DNA of 38,881 nucleotides from PNMQ01 sp964478775 (GTDB taxonomy: Bacteria > Pseudomonadota > Alphaproteobacteria > Paracaedibacterales > CAIOTO01). Of this stretch, positions 1-7,447 are shown in pieces. Position 1 is the first letter of the stretch, and each line of letters opens with the position of its first letter. The stretch covers positions 1 to 38,881 of the forward strand of contig CAYZJC010000014.1 in NCBI GenBank assembly GCA_964478775.1. Direction: 5' to 3'. A program made the translations under genes and the position numbers. Under the pieces are notes generated by a model. That model saw only the letters and a list, made by a program, of their open reading frames with translations. It was not told the DNA's origin and did no database searches.

Positions 1-170
1 CTTTTTTAACTTCTTCTGGCTTTACGTCAGCAGCAGGTGCAGCAGCTTCAGCTGGTTTTGCTTCTTCTTTTTTTGCTTCTTCTGGCTTTACTTCAGCAGC
101 AGGTGCAGCAGCTTCAGCTGGCTTTGCTTCTTCCATTTTTGCTTCTTCTGGCTTTACTTCAGCAGCTTTT
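1..170. repeat. 66-bp in-frame tandem repeat
   Basis: The same landmark (ggctttac followed by t/gtcagcag) occurs at 18, 84 and 150, exactly 66 bases apart. This encodes a 22-residue unit in the Ala/Lys/Glu-rich secreted protein. A more diverged partial copy lies near 233. The unit copies differ at only a few bases, so the array is probably recent or actively homogenised. It runs off the left edge, so the copy number is unknown. Confidence 0.8.
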
Positions 171-634
171 TTAGCTTTCTTAGCCTTCTTAGCTTTTTTC
201 GCTTTCTTCTTTTTTTCTTTTTTAACTTCTTCTGGCATTACTTCAGCAGCCGGTGCAGCAGCATTTTCTTCAGCCATCACTTCTACTTTGTGATCTTCTT
301 TTTTTGGTGCCTTTGAAGCTGCCGCAAGTGCTGCATCATCCATAGGTACCCATACGCCAGACATGCTGTTCAAAGAAGCGGTCATTTTGTTGCCAGGTAC
401 ATGTTTAGAAGATTTTGCTTTTTGCTTTTTTGCAGGGGCTTTCACTTCAGCTGCTGGTGCTGCTTCTGCCTTTGGCGCTTCTGCTGCAGGGGCTTCTGCC
501 TTTGGTGCCGCATCAGGCAATGCAACAGCTGCAGGTGCTTCAGGTTGAGCAACTTCAGCTTTTGGAGCTTCTGCTGCGAAAGAGATGGCAGTGCCCAAAA
601 CGAGCGCTAGTGTTGTGTTGAGTACGATTTTCAT
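1..634 (-). CDS. Secreted Ala/Lys/Glu/Pro-rich repeat protein (3' end cut by window edge)
   Basis: The frame is open from an ATG at 634 to the window edge, about 211 codons with no stop, so the C-terminus is missing. The start has a good ribosome site (AAGGAG about 8 bases upstream). Residues 1-20 are a typical signal peptide (MKIVLNTTLALVLGTAISFA, then AEAP). The mature part is almost entirely Ala, Lys, Glu and Pro, with one less biased stretch around residues 75-105 containing the words NKMTASLNS and GVWVPMDD. A lysine-rich tract (KKAKKAKKAKKA) near residue 145 is followed by tandem 22-residue repeats built on AEVKPEEAK and PAEAAAPA. Export to the periplasm or surface is inferred from the signal peptide. 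No catalytic domain is recognisable, and similarity to other Ala/Lys-rich proteins would be compositional. The function is unknown; a structural or wall-associated role is only a guess. Confidence 0.75.
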   Translation of the reverse strand, partial: MKIVLNTTLALVLGTAISFAAEAPKAEVAQPEAPAAVALPDAAPKAEAPAAEAPKAEAAPAAEVKAPAKKQKAKSSKHVPGNKMTASLNSMSGVWVPMDDAALAAASKAPKKEDHKVEVMAEENAAAPAAEVMPEEVKKEKKKKAKKAKKAKKAKKAAEVKPEEAKMEEAKPAEAAAPAAEVKPEEAKKEEAKPAEAAAPAADVKPEEVKK

Positions 635-671
635 CAAGAAAACTCCTTAAGGTGACAATATAAATAATCTT

Positions 672-696
672 ACAGATGACACTATGGTCCATCTGT
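672..696. promoter_or_regulatory. Inverted repeat upstream of the Ala/Lys-rich protein
   Basis: A perfect 7-bp inverted repeat, ACAGATG (672-678) and CATCTGT (690-696), is separated by 11 bases and lies about 40-60 bases upstream of the ATG at 634. It could be an operator or a 5'-UTR hairpin. Nothing in the sequence decides between these, and a chance occurrence in AT-rich DNA is possible. Confidence 0.25.
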
Positions 697-936
697 TTGC
701 TAGTTGTATTTTAAGCATAAATCCGTTAATAATGCCTTAAAATTTTAGCAAAACCTTAGTGTTCTCTTGCTGTTTCTCAATATTGTGAGGCTTCCATGCA
801 ACAGTTGTAATTTTTTTCTATAATTTAGCAAAAGAATTGAAATTGGATAGCCTTTGGCAATCCATTCGATTGAATTTAAACTTATAATACACTTGGGGAA
901 ATAGAAATTTGTTAATAATAATAACAAAAAATAAAA

Positions 937-1013
937 TGGCGCGCCCAAGAAGAGTCGAACTCCTAACCTTCAGATCCGTAGTCTGACGCTCTATCCAATT
1001 GAGCTATGGGCGC
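937..1013 (-). tRNA. tRNA-Arg (ACG)
   Basis: Read on the minus strand, the 77-base sequence folds into a full cloverleaf. The acceptor stem is GCGCCCA/TGGGCGC and the D arm is GCTC...GAGC. The anticodon stem TCAGA/TCTGA encloses the loop CTACGGA, giving anticodon ACG. The T arm is AGGAG-TTCGACT-CTTCT. The discriminator base is G and the 3' CCA is encoded. ACG is the usual Arg anticodon (read as ICG) for CGN codons in bacteria. Confidence 0.95.
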
Positions 1014-1196
1014 CTTGAGACATTTATAGCCTTTCGCTAACAAAAATGCAAGAACTATTTTGTCGTACATACGTAAAATTTGGTAATAACCGCTTTCAAT
1101 TCATGAAAAAATCTGCACTTGCACAGAATCAAAAATTCAGTTGCTTAAAAGCTGGTGGATTTGCTAAGGTAAAATACCTAAATCAATCATATCTTT

Positions 1197-1270
1197 TGGG
1201 GGATAGTTTAGTGGTAGAACTCCCGGCTCTGGACCGGGCAGCTCTGGTTCGATTCCAGGTCCCCCAGCCA
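1197..1270 (+). tRNA. tRNA-Gln (CTG)
   Basis: This 74-base cloverleaf has acceptor stem TGGGGGA/TCCCCCA, with the initial T typical of bacterial tRNA-Gln. The anticodon stem CCCGG/CCGGG encloses the loop CTCTGGA, giving anticodon CTG. The T arm CTGG-TTCGATT-CCAG is present, the discriminator is G and CCA is encoded. It lies 183 bases from, and on the opposite strand to, tRNA-Arg. Confidence 0.93.
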
Positions 1271-1364
1271 TCTTAAGCGACAACCCGTCATATATTTTAT
1301 ATTGCATGACCAATAAAAATCAGACAGCAAATTGCACACTAAATATTAGCAAAAGGAATTGCTT

Positions 1365-2420
1365 ATGAATATTTTTTTGTTATTTCTTGTATTCATCTGC
1401 ACATTAGCTTTAAGCACTGCCTTAACCTTTATGAAAATTAAGAAGAGCACAAAAATTGCACCTTCCCAAAGATGTTCTCATGCTGTTCCCACCCCAACAA
1501 GTGCAGGGCTCGTCTTTGGTTCACTGTTCATCTTAAGCGTTATATTTTCCCAATTTTATTTTCCTACACATACCATTCCTTGGGGTTGGTCGTACTGTCT
1601 TGGTGCCACTTTATTAATCATTGTAGGATATTATGATGACAAAAAAGTGTTATCGTACAAGCTAAGACTTTCGGTTCAAATCTGTAGTGCATTCCTATTA
1701 ATTGCCTCTGGCGCACATATTGAAACACCAGCTATCTCCTTGAACACTGACAGCATTGTCTTTTTTAAGCAAGTCATCACCTTGTTCACAATCTTATGCA
1801 TTATCAATGGGGCTAATTTTATTGACGGCCTTAACGGTCTACTTGGCCTCACCACTCTGATCACCTTGATTGTGGCCCCACTTTGGGTTCACTTCGACCC
1901 TGCCTTATGCTTTTTACACCTCCAATTCATTGCGGCTTTATGTGGCTTCCTTCTCTTTAATGTGCCAAAGGGGCGCATCTTTATGGGTGATGCTGGCAGC
2001 ACATTTATTGGCTACACTTTGTGTTATTTGGCCCTTTGTTCACAGCCGATTTATAGCCAATACGACACTGCTACCACAGCTATTTTTAATAAGGGTTTTG
2101 TGTTCCTGCTTTTGCCTATGGCTTTTGTCTGGTTTGATGTGGGGTTTACCCTCGTTAGGCGCGCAATTTTGGGCAAACAACTCACGCAGCCACACCGTGA
2201 CCATATGATTCACATCCTCTACGATGCTATAAATAGCCACCTCAAAGTTACAAGTATTTATGTTTCCCTCACACTATTTGCAAGCCTTTTGACTTATTTG
2301 TGCTTTAAGGAAACACTTTCTTTTCTTGGGCTTATGCTCGCTTATGCATTCGTACAAAGCTTATTTGTATGCTTTGTATTTCGCCTTCAAAACAATGCCA
2401 AAAGCAAGAATCAGCAATAA
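1365..2420 (+). CDS. MraY/WecA-family undecaprenyl-phosphate sugar-1-phosphate transferase
   Basis: This is a polytopic membrane enzyme of 351 residues. The family transfers a sugar-1-phosphate from a UDP-sugar to undecaprenyl phosphate on the cytoplasmic face of the inner membrane, the first lipid-linked step of O-antigen, enterobacterial common antigen or related glycans. Diagnostic motifs are present in the right order: GYYDDKK (Mg-binding aspartates, about residue 90), NGANFIDGLNGL (about 150), GRIFMGDAGSTFIGY (about 205) and HRDHMIH near residue 280. The hydrophobic segments and length suit WecA/TagO better than MraY, which is normally in the cell-wall cluster. ATG 1365 is chosen over the in-frame TTG at 1359 because AAAAGGA sits at good distance. 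The gene stands alone and converges on the DUF882 gene 26 bases downstream. The exact sugar cannot be told. Confidence 0.85.
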   Translation: MNIFLLFLVFICTLALSTALTFMKIKKSTKIAPSQRCSHAVPTPTSAGLVFGSLFILSVIFSQFYFPTHTIPWGWSYCLGATLLIIVGYYDDKKVLSYKLRLSVQICSAFLLIASGAHIETPAISLNTDSIVFFKQVITLFTILCIINGANFIDGLNGLLGLTTLITLIVAPLWVHFDPALCFLHLQFIAALCGFLLFNVPKGRIFMGDAGSTFIGYTLCYLALCSQPIYSQYDTATTAIFNKGFVFLLLPMAFVWFDVGFTLVRRAILGKQLTQPHRDHMIHILYDAINSHLKVTSIYVSLTLFASLLTYLCFKETLSFLGLMLAYAFVQSLFVCFVFRLQNNAKSKNQQ

Positions 2421-2446
2421 GTTAAAATCTTGAACTTCCCCTATGC

Positions 2447-3112
2447 TTAAAGCTTCATTCCCCAGCGGCGTACACGCCCCGTATCTATATGCACAAAATG
2501 TTGATAACGGCCAACACCACCAGCCTTTTGGGCAAGGGCAATTTTTTGAATAGTGCGGTTGTCTACCCCTTCAATAAACACATCAGCAGCCATCCCCCTT
2601 GTGTGATAGCTTTTGCTAGCGACCCCCGTTGACACTTCCTGCAATTGTTGATTGGTTTTTTGTGACCGATACCCTGACACTAAGTGTATAGGGTTTTTGG
2701 TTGTGGTATTTTGGGCGATATGGTGCAACACTTTCATCAATCGTGGGTCTACAACATGTTTTTCATTCACCCTAAAATCACGAAAGAAAACAGACAGTTG
2801 TTTTTGTAAGTGCTTATCTGCTGTTAAGGCATCAATATCAAAGCCATTTAGCCATTCACTGGTGTGAATATTATATAAGGAAATCAAACGTTGTTTTGGC
2901 ACAATAACTGTTGGGGCTTGCTGTGAACGTGGAGCCATGGCGGGCATATCAGTTAGCGCACAAGGCGTTTTAACCAAAGGCTGCACAATTGGCAACACAA
3001 TATTATTAATCACCAGGGAAGACGGCTTTAAAATAAGCCCAAGACCAGTCACCCTTGTTAATGTTTTTAAAAAAGTTCGTCTTGTCTTTGTTTGTGTCAT
3101 GTCAAATTGCAC
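2447..3112 (-). CDS. DUF882 / YcbK-like murein endopeptidase, Tat-type signal
   Basis: The product is 221 residues starting at GTG 3112, preceded by a strong GAGGGG ribosome site; ATG 3100 is an alternative lying too far from it. The N-terminus TRRTFLKTLTR plus a hydrophobic stretch is a twin-arginine signal, as is common in this family. The C-terminal 130 residues carry the peptidase M15-like zinc motifs: SGYRS, then SYHTRGMAADVFI (His and Asp ligands), then GGVGRYQHFVHID (third ligand, HID). E. coli MepK (YcbK) of this family cleaves peptidoglycan cross-links in the periplasm. The zinc ligands look intact, so an active enzyme is expected. The neighbouring genes also act on the envelope. Confidence 0.85.
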   Translation of the reverse strand: MQFDMTQTKTRRTFLKTLTRVTGLGLILKPSSLVINNIVLPIVQPLVKTPCALTDMPAMAPRSQQAPTVIVPKQRLISLYNIHTSEWLNGFDIDALTADKHLQKQLSVFFRDFRVNEKHVVDPRLMKVLHHIAQNTTTKNPIHLVSGYRSQKTNQQLQEVSTGVASKSYHTRGMAADVFIEGVDNRTIQKIALAQKAGGVGRYQHFVHIDTGRVRRWGMKL

Positions 3113-3234
3113 TATAATCCCCCCTCATAGAACCAACATTATAGCCCATCTCAAGCGTCTTATGTGACCACTCATCTCATCGCTCAGGCCTATCATCAAA
3201 TGTCCATCTTGAATTAAAGCACCGTTGGCTTGTG

Positions 3235-4434
3235 TTAGTTTTTAAAAGACTCTAATATCAGTATAGCGAACCCAACCAGCATGAGCAAACCCAGCTTAAT
3301 ACGGTTAATGTCGACCCCATGGATTGATCGCATATGAAAAGCAACCCAACAAGGCAAAATAACAGCAAAGACACTGAGTGCCATTGCAGCAAACCCTAAA
3401 GCATATACAAACCCTGTTGGATAGAATATCGCAAAAGAAAGCGGTAGAACTAGCAAAAATAAACCCAGGCGTATATTGACTGGCAAAGTCATAAAAGCCC
3501 TTTTGCGCGCATCACCACTTTGTTGTATGGCAGGGAACCATTCTTTCGCAAAATCAAGCAAACCAAGGCCGACCCCTAAGAAGGATGTTGTGATTGCGAT
3601 AAATGTAAACAAATGAATCCACAGTAAGATGTGAGGTGTCTTAGTCGATTGTGCTACACCGCCCACAAATGCGCCCACATCACTCAATATAGGGGTACAG
3701 TTTTGCGTAGAGCAATCAAGCACACCCAAAGTCATGATCTGCCACAAAACGTACACTATAAAGGGCACCAAACTTCCAATGATTAAGCTTAAGTATATAG
3801 GTTTCTTTTGCCCTTTTAACATAATCATTAAACTTGGAATGCTTCCATGAAAACCAAATGCCGCAAAGAAAATAGGAATTGACTGGTACCAAGCCATGCC
3901 TTGAGACTGGAAACTCACAAGTGTGACAGGCTTTTGCAACAAAGCTTCGATGCGCACATATGGTAAAAGCCACACCAATAATAAAAGGAAGACAACAATT
4001 TTAACAGCCATCAAAAAACGGTTGCTATAGTCAACTGCCTTTGTTTTCCAAACAATTACGCTGGTACAAATCACACCATAGCAAACAGAAAGCCACCGTT
4101 GGTCAATGCTGAAATTTAAATGCAGTAATGAGCTTGCCCCTGCAATATAAGCAGACAATAAAGCCCAAAATAAAATCAGCAGCATGGCACCCGCTAATAC
4201 CTTTGCAAAGCGACCAATATGTACACCCGCAAGCAGTGCGATGCTTTGTGCTTTACCTTGGCTAATTTCAATCATCACAAAAGCGGCATTTAACATCACC
4301 ACCCACATGATGCCCAATAAGATAAGACTGTTGGAAAAGCCCAAGGTTGCTGAAGTCATTGGCAAAGCAATCATACTGGCCCCAATTGTTGTGCCAGCAA
4401 CTAATAATGATGCCCCTACGATATTATGTTTCAT
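3235..4434 (-). CDS. Aromatic amino acid permease (HAAAP family, Mtr/TnaB/TyrP-like)
   Basis: The product is 399 residues with about 11 hydrophobic segments. The N-terminus, with the words GASLLVAGTTIGASMIALP, is the hallmark first helix of the hydroxy/aromatic amino acid permease family, which imports tryptophan or tyrosine by proton symport across the inner membrane. The word FFAAFGFHGSIPSL near residue 190 is also characteristic. The start codon overlaps the stop of the upstream rlpA-like gene by 4 bases (ATGA, 4431-4434), so the two are translationally coupled in one operon. Which aromatic amino acid is carried cannot be told from the sequence. Confidence 0.88.
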   Translation of the reverse strand: MKHNIVGASLLVAGTTIGASMIALPMTSATLGFSNSLILLGIMWVVMLNAAFVMIEISQGKAQSIALLAGVHIGRFAKVLAGAMLLILFWALLSAYIAGASSLLHLNFSIDQRWLSVCYGVICTSVIVWKTKAVDYSNRFLMAVKIVVFLLLLVWLLPYVRIEALLQKPVTLVSFQSQGMAWYQSIPIFFAAFGFHGSIPSLMIMLKGQKKPIYLSLIIGSLVPFIVYVLWQIMTLGVLDCSTQNCTPILSDVGAFVGGVAQSTKTPHILLWIHLFTFIAITTSFLGVGLGLLDFAKEWFPAIQQSGDARKRAFMTLPVNIRLGLFLLVLPLSFAIFYPTGFVYALGFAAMALSVFAVILPCWVAFHMRSIHGVDINRIKLGLLMLVGFAILILESFKN

Positions 4435-5369
4435 TGACTCTCCATCTGCGTGATAAGCTTTTGCACTTGGCGCTGCTGCAGTTTTGACTTAAAAGGTCCT
4501 ACTTTTATTTGCCATGCATAGCGCCCTTTTTTCCCTAATTTTTTTACCGATTTAGCTGGGGCAATACGGCTTAACTTTTTCACCGCTTGTATCGCATCAT
4601 TTTGACTGGTATATGTTTTTTTTAAAATAAGTGTATCGGTTACTGAGGTCGACTGACTAGCAGCTTTCTTTATATTGCTAGCCTGACATTGGCTTTTATT
4701 TTTCAAAGAGACATTTGTCAGGACTTGCTTTTTAAAACGAAGTTTTTTTAATGGAGGTGCTAGGGGTTGTTCAACAGGACATGCCTTGGGCATATGTGAA
4801 CCCACTGCTTTATTTTTTTTAATTTCTTGTTCATAAATTTGCAACCACGTTCTTTTTAATTTATCTTTATGCATATGGTGGCCATGGCGGGCTAAATAAT
4901 CAGCTAACGCTTTGCTCTCTTCCACCAAGGACTGTACACGCACACGGGTTGTCCCTTTCGCAAAGGTACCAAGCCGCTTGGCCGCTTCCATAGATAAATC
5001 AATAATTCTGCCTTTATAAACAAAAGGCCCTCTGTCATCAATCAGCACGATCACAGCCTTGCCTGTTTCAAGGTTCGTTACTTTTGCAATGGTAGGTAGA
5101 GGCAATGTTTTATGTGCTGCCGTCATTTCATGTTGGTTATACCTCTCTCCCAACGGCTTAGGTTTCCCATGAAACCCAGGCCCATACCAGGACGCTAACC
5201 CCTCTTCATCGTATTCATAATGTTTTTGGGGGTAGTGCATGGAACCACGTACATAATAGGGTTTGCAGCTCCCACAAAGACCAGTTACATCTGTTTTTGA
5301 CGTCATACAGCCCGTTAGAAAAAAGGGCAGCAATCCACATAAAAGAAGCAATAAAAAAGAGGCGCGCAT
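4431..5369 (-). CDS. rlpA: RlpA-like septal ring lipoprotein with double-psi barrel and SPOR domain
   Basis: The product is 312 residues. A lipoprotein signal ends at the lipobox LTGC (Cys21). Residues about 57-145 are the RlpA double-psi beta-barrel, with GLASWYGPGFHG, TAAHKTLPL and DDRGPF preceding RIIDLS; the His and Asp of the proposed lytic transglycosylase site are kept. A basic, low-complexity linker leads to a C-terminal SPOR domain (about residues 240-312), which in the family binds denuded glycan strands at the division septum. In some bacteria RlpA is a lytic transglycosylase that helps daughter cells separate. It is the first gene of a two-gene operon with the aromatic permease. 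Confidence 0.9.
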   Translation of the reverse strand: MRASFLLLLLCGLLPFFLTGCMTSKTDVTGLCGSCKPYYVRGSMHYPQKHYEYDEEGLASWYGPGFHGKPKPLGERYNQHEMTAAHKTLPLPTIAKVTNLETGKAVIVLIDDRGPFVYKGRIIDLSMEAAKRLGTFAKGTTRVRVQSLVEESKALADYLARHGHHMHKDKLKRTWLQIYEQEIKKNKAVGSHMPKACPVEQPLAPPLKKLRFKKQVLTNVSLKNKSQCQASNIKKAASQSTSVTDTLILKKTYTSQNDAIQAVKKLSRIAPAKSVKKLGKKGRYAWQIKVGPFKSKLQQRQVQKLITQMESQ

Positions 5370-6102
5370 TACGACAAATCACTTTATAAATAAAGAAAAT
5401 TAACTAAAAGACAAATTATATAAGAGTAAATATACCAGCTATTTAAAATCATTTGGTGCAAAAAAGAATATGCGTTCTCAAGTATGTATAGCGTAGTCAA
5501 TTTAACTTTGGTTACAGGAATCAGACTCAAAGTGTAGATATTCCGACATAAGAGACGACATGACGCTTGAACCAGATGATCAGTGACAGGCTATAAAAAT
5601 ATTTCCCATACCTTGATCTATGATCTATATCCAAATGAAAATAATTTGCTATATGTATTTTCTATTTTGATAAGGTAGCAAAACTCGTCATAATTGCCAA
5701 GTGTTTTTAACTCACAAGACAAGGCTTCTTTAACTCAATCTATCTCTCCTTCAATGGATGTAGTTATTAAAGGAGTGCGCCATCAACTCACAAACTAATG
5801 CTTTCATTTATTAACGACCTGTTCGGCACTACCTGCTACACACGCTTGCCATTACCTTAATTTTCTCTTTAAGCATTAATTATGCCTTCATAAGCCGACT
5901 TAAAAAGGAAAGTTTAACTTCATATTCCATTTTTAAAAACTTCTTTGCTCGCTTTTCGTTTTCTAATATATAAGGCCGCATATTTTCATATATTTGAGGA
6001 CACCATCAAATTGCGCTTACACGTAAAATCCCAGATTGCTATTCAGAAATGAATGTAATATGCTTGTACGATGGACTAGTAAACACTTTTTAAAGGTAAC
6101 TC
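5370..6102. other. Gene-free intergenic region between divergent rlpA and RND adaptor
   Basis: These 733 bases carry no credible open frame. They must hold the divergent promoters for rlpA and the efflux operon, but I could not identify convincing -35/-10 boxes. One copy of the 42-bp dispersed repeat lies at 5554-5595. A short open stretch around 5847-5970 encodes a hydrophobic run followed by basic residues (reading LAITLIFSLSINYAFISRLKK-like), but it lacks a start codon. Confidence 0.6.
5554..5595. repeat. Dispersed 42-bp repeat, copy A
   Basis: This segment aligns without gaps to 26253-26294, with 34 of 42 positions identical. The core words gacga, acgcttga, agtgaca and ctata are shared. 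Both copies are intergenic and in the same orientation. It may be the end of a decayed insertion element or a small structured repeat; no flanking transposase is visible. Confidence 0.6.
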
Positions 6103-7362
6103 ATGTTTAAATCAATTTTAGATGCTTTTGAAAAATTCAAAACTCAAACACTTCCTCATGCGTCAGCTTATTTAATGAACCTTAAATTTGAAAATGTCAG
6201 GCGGCTAAAGTGGGTGGATGATCCAAAGAAAAACAAAAAAGTGAATATTTTCTTGTTGGGTGGTGTGAGCACTTTACTTGTGTTGTCAGTTTTTGCAAAA
6301 ACCGCAGAAAATACTTTAAAAGCAGGATGCGCCAGATTACTTTCCGACAATCACTTTCAAGACGGTGAAGGCCCACGTGTTAACGTTGAAGCAACACCTG
6401 TTCATTTAGGTTTAATGTCAAAACGGGTGACTGCGGTTGGAAGAACAAGGGCGATCGAGTCTGTTACAATTAAGTCTGAAACGAATGCACGTATTAAAGA
6501 AATTTTATTTACGCCTGGTGGTCACATTGAAAAAGGTCAGGTTATTTTAGAATTTGAAAATGACGACTTAAAAGCCCGTTTGCAAAGTGCGAACGTCAGA
6601 CTAGAGGCAGCAAGGTCTCAGTTTGAAAGGTCAAAAAAACTACAGCAAAAGAAACTTGGCACCTCAAAAGATTTTGATAAAGACAAAGCGGAATTTGACG
6701 GGGCTAAGGCGCAAGTTGACCAATTCACAGCTGAACTAGACAAAACGATTATTAAAGCCCCTTTCACAGGCCAAATTGGCTTGATAGATGTGAACGTTGG
6801 GGCATATGTTTCAGCGAACACAGACCTTGTGACGATGGTACAATCCAACCCTATGAAAATTGACTTTAAGATTCCTGAAAAGTTTGCGAAAGACGTTGGC
6901 AGCGGTCAAATTGTTGAATTTAAAATCCACACCTTTAAAGACCGTGTGTTCACAGCGTATGTTGAAGCCGTTGATTCAAAGGTAGATTCTGATAGCAGCA
7001 GTATTGCGGTTCGCGCAACAACCAACAATGACCTTGGTGAATTATTGCCTGGTCTTGCCGCAAGCCTGGAGCTGATCATTGGAGAAAGAAGTAATACCCC
7101 GATGATTGACGAAGCCGCTGTGATGCGTGAAGGAGTCAATGAGTATGCGTGGATTATCAGAAAAGGTAGAGCCTATAGACAAGGTGTGCGAACTGGTGTT
7201 CACGAAAAAGGGATGGTTGAAATTGTTTCTGGATTGACACGTGGTGACCTTGTTGTTACAAGTGGCCATGTTCGTTTACACCGTGATGGTACGGCGGTCA
7301 AAGTGCTTAACTCACAAGCACAACAGTCTGAAAGCATAGACACTGCCGCAGATAGTGCCTAA
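6103..7362 (+). CDS. RND efflux periplasmic adaptor (HlyD/MFP family)
   Basis: The product is 419 residues starting at ATG 6103, behind AAAGG. It has an unusual basic cytoplasmic tail of about 45 residues, a single membrane anchor (IFLLGGVSTLLVLSVFA, about 48-65), then the usual adaptor order: lipoyl/barrel-sandwich halves (TINSETNARIKEILF-like at about 125 and KAPFTGQIGLI at about 222) around an alpha-hairpin, a beta-barrel and a membrane-proximal domain ending near ALVVTSGHVRL-type sequence. Adaptors join the inner-membrane pump to an outer-membrane channel. The pump gene follows after 85 bases, clearly in one operon. No TolC-like gene is in the window, so the channel must be encoded elsewhere. 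The long N-terminal tail is atypical, since most adaptors are lipoproteins or have a short tail. Confidence 0.92.
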   Translation: MFKSILDAFEKFKTQTLPHASAYLMNLKFENVRRLKWVDDPKKNKKVNIFLLGGVSTLLVLSVFAKTAENTLKAGCARLLSDNHFQDGEGPRVNVEATPVHLGLMSKRVTAVGRTRAIESVTIKSETNARIKEILFTPGGHIEKGQVILEFENDDLKARLQSANVRLEAARSQFERSKKLQQKKLGTSKDFDKDKAEFDGAKAQVDQFTAELDKTIIKAPFTGQIGLIDVNVGAYVSANTDLVTMVQSNPMKIDFKIPEKFAKDVGSGQIVEFKIHTFKDRVFTAYVEAVDSKVDSDSSSIAVRATTNNDLGELLPGLAASLELIIGERSNTPMIDEAAVMREGVNEYAWIIRKGRAYRQGVRTGVHEKGMVEIVSGLTRGDLVVTSGHVRLHRDGTAVKVLNSQAQQSESIDTAADSA

Positions 7363-7447
7363 AATAAAAAGAAATCTTAACCCCTGATGGGTGTGTCTCG
7401 TCTTAAAATTGAAGATGAAGCATAATTGTGCATAAGGATAGATCAGC

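Noticed and set aside
363..621. Three overlapping plus-strand frames rich in Ala, Leu or Cys
   Set aside because: They are antisense shadows of the repetitive secreted-protein gene on the minus strand; the biased composition keeps all frames open.
1046..1276. Open frame of 76 codons on the plus strand
   Set aside because: It runs through the tRNA-Gln gene and has no ribosome site or family resemblance.
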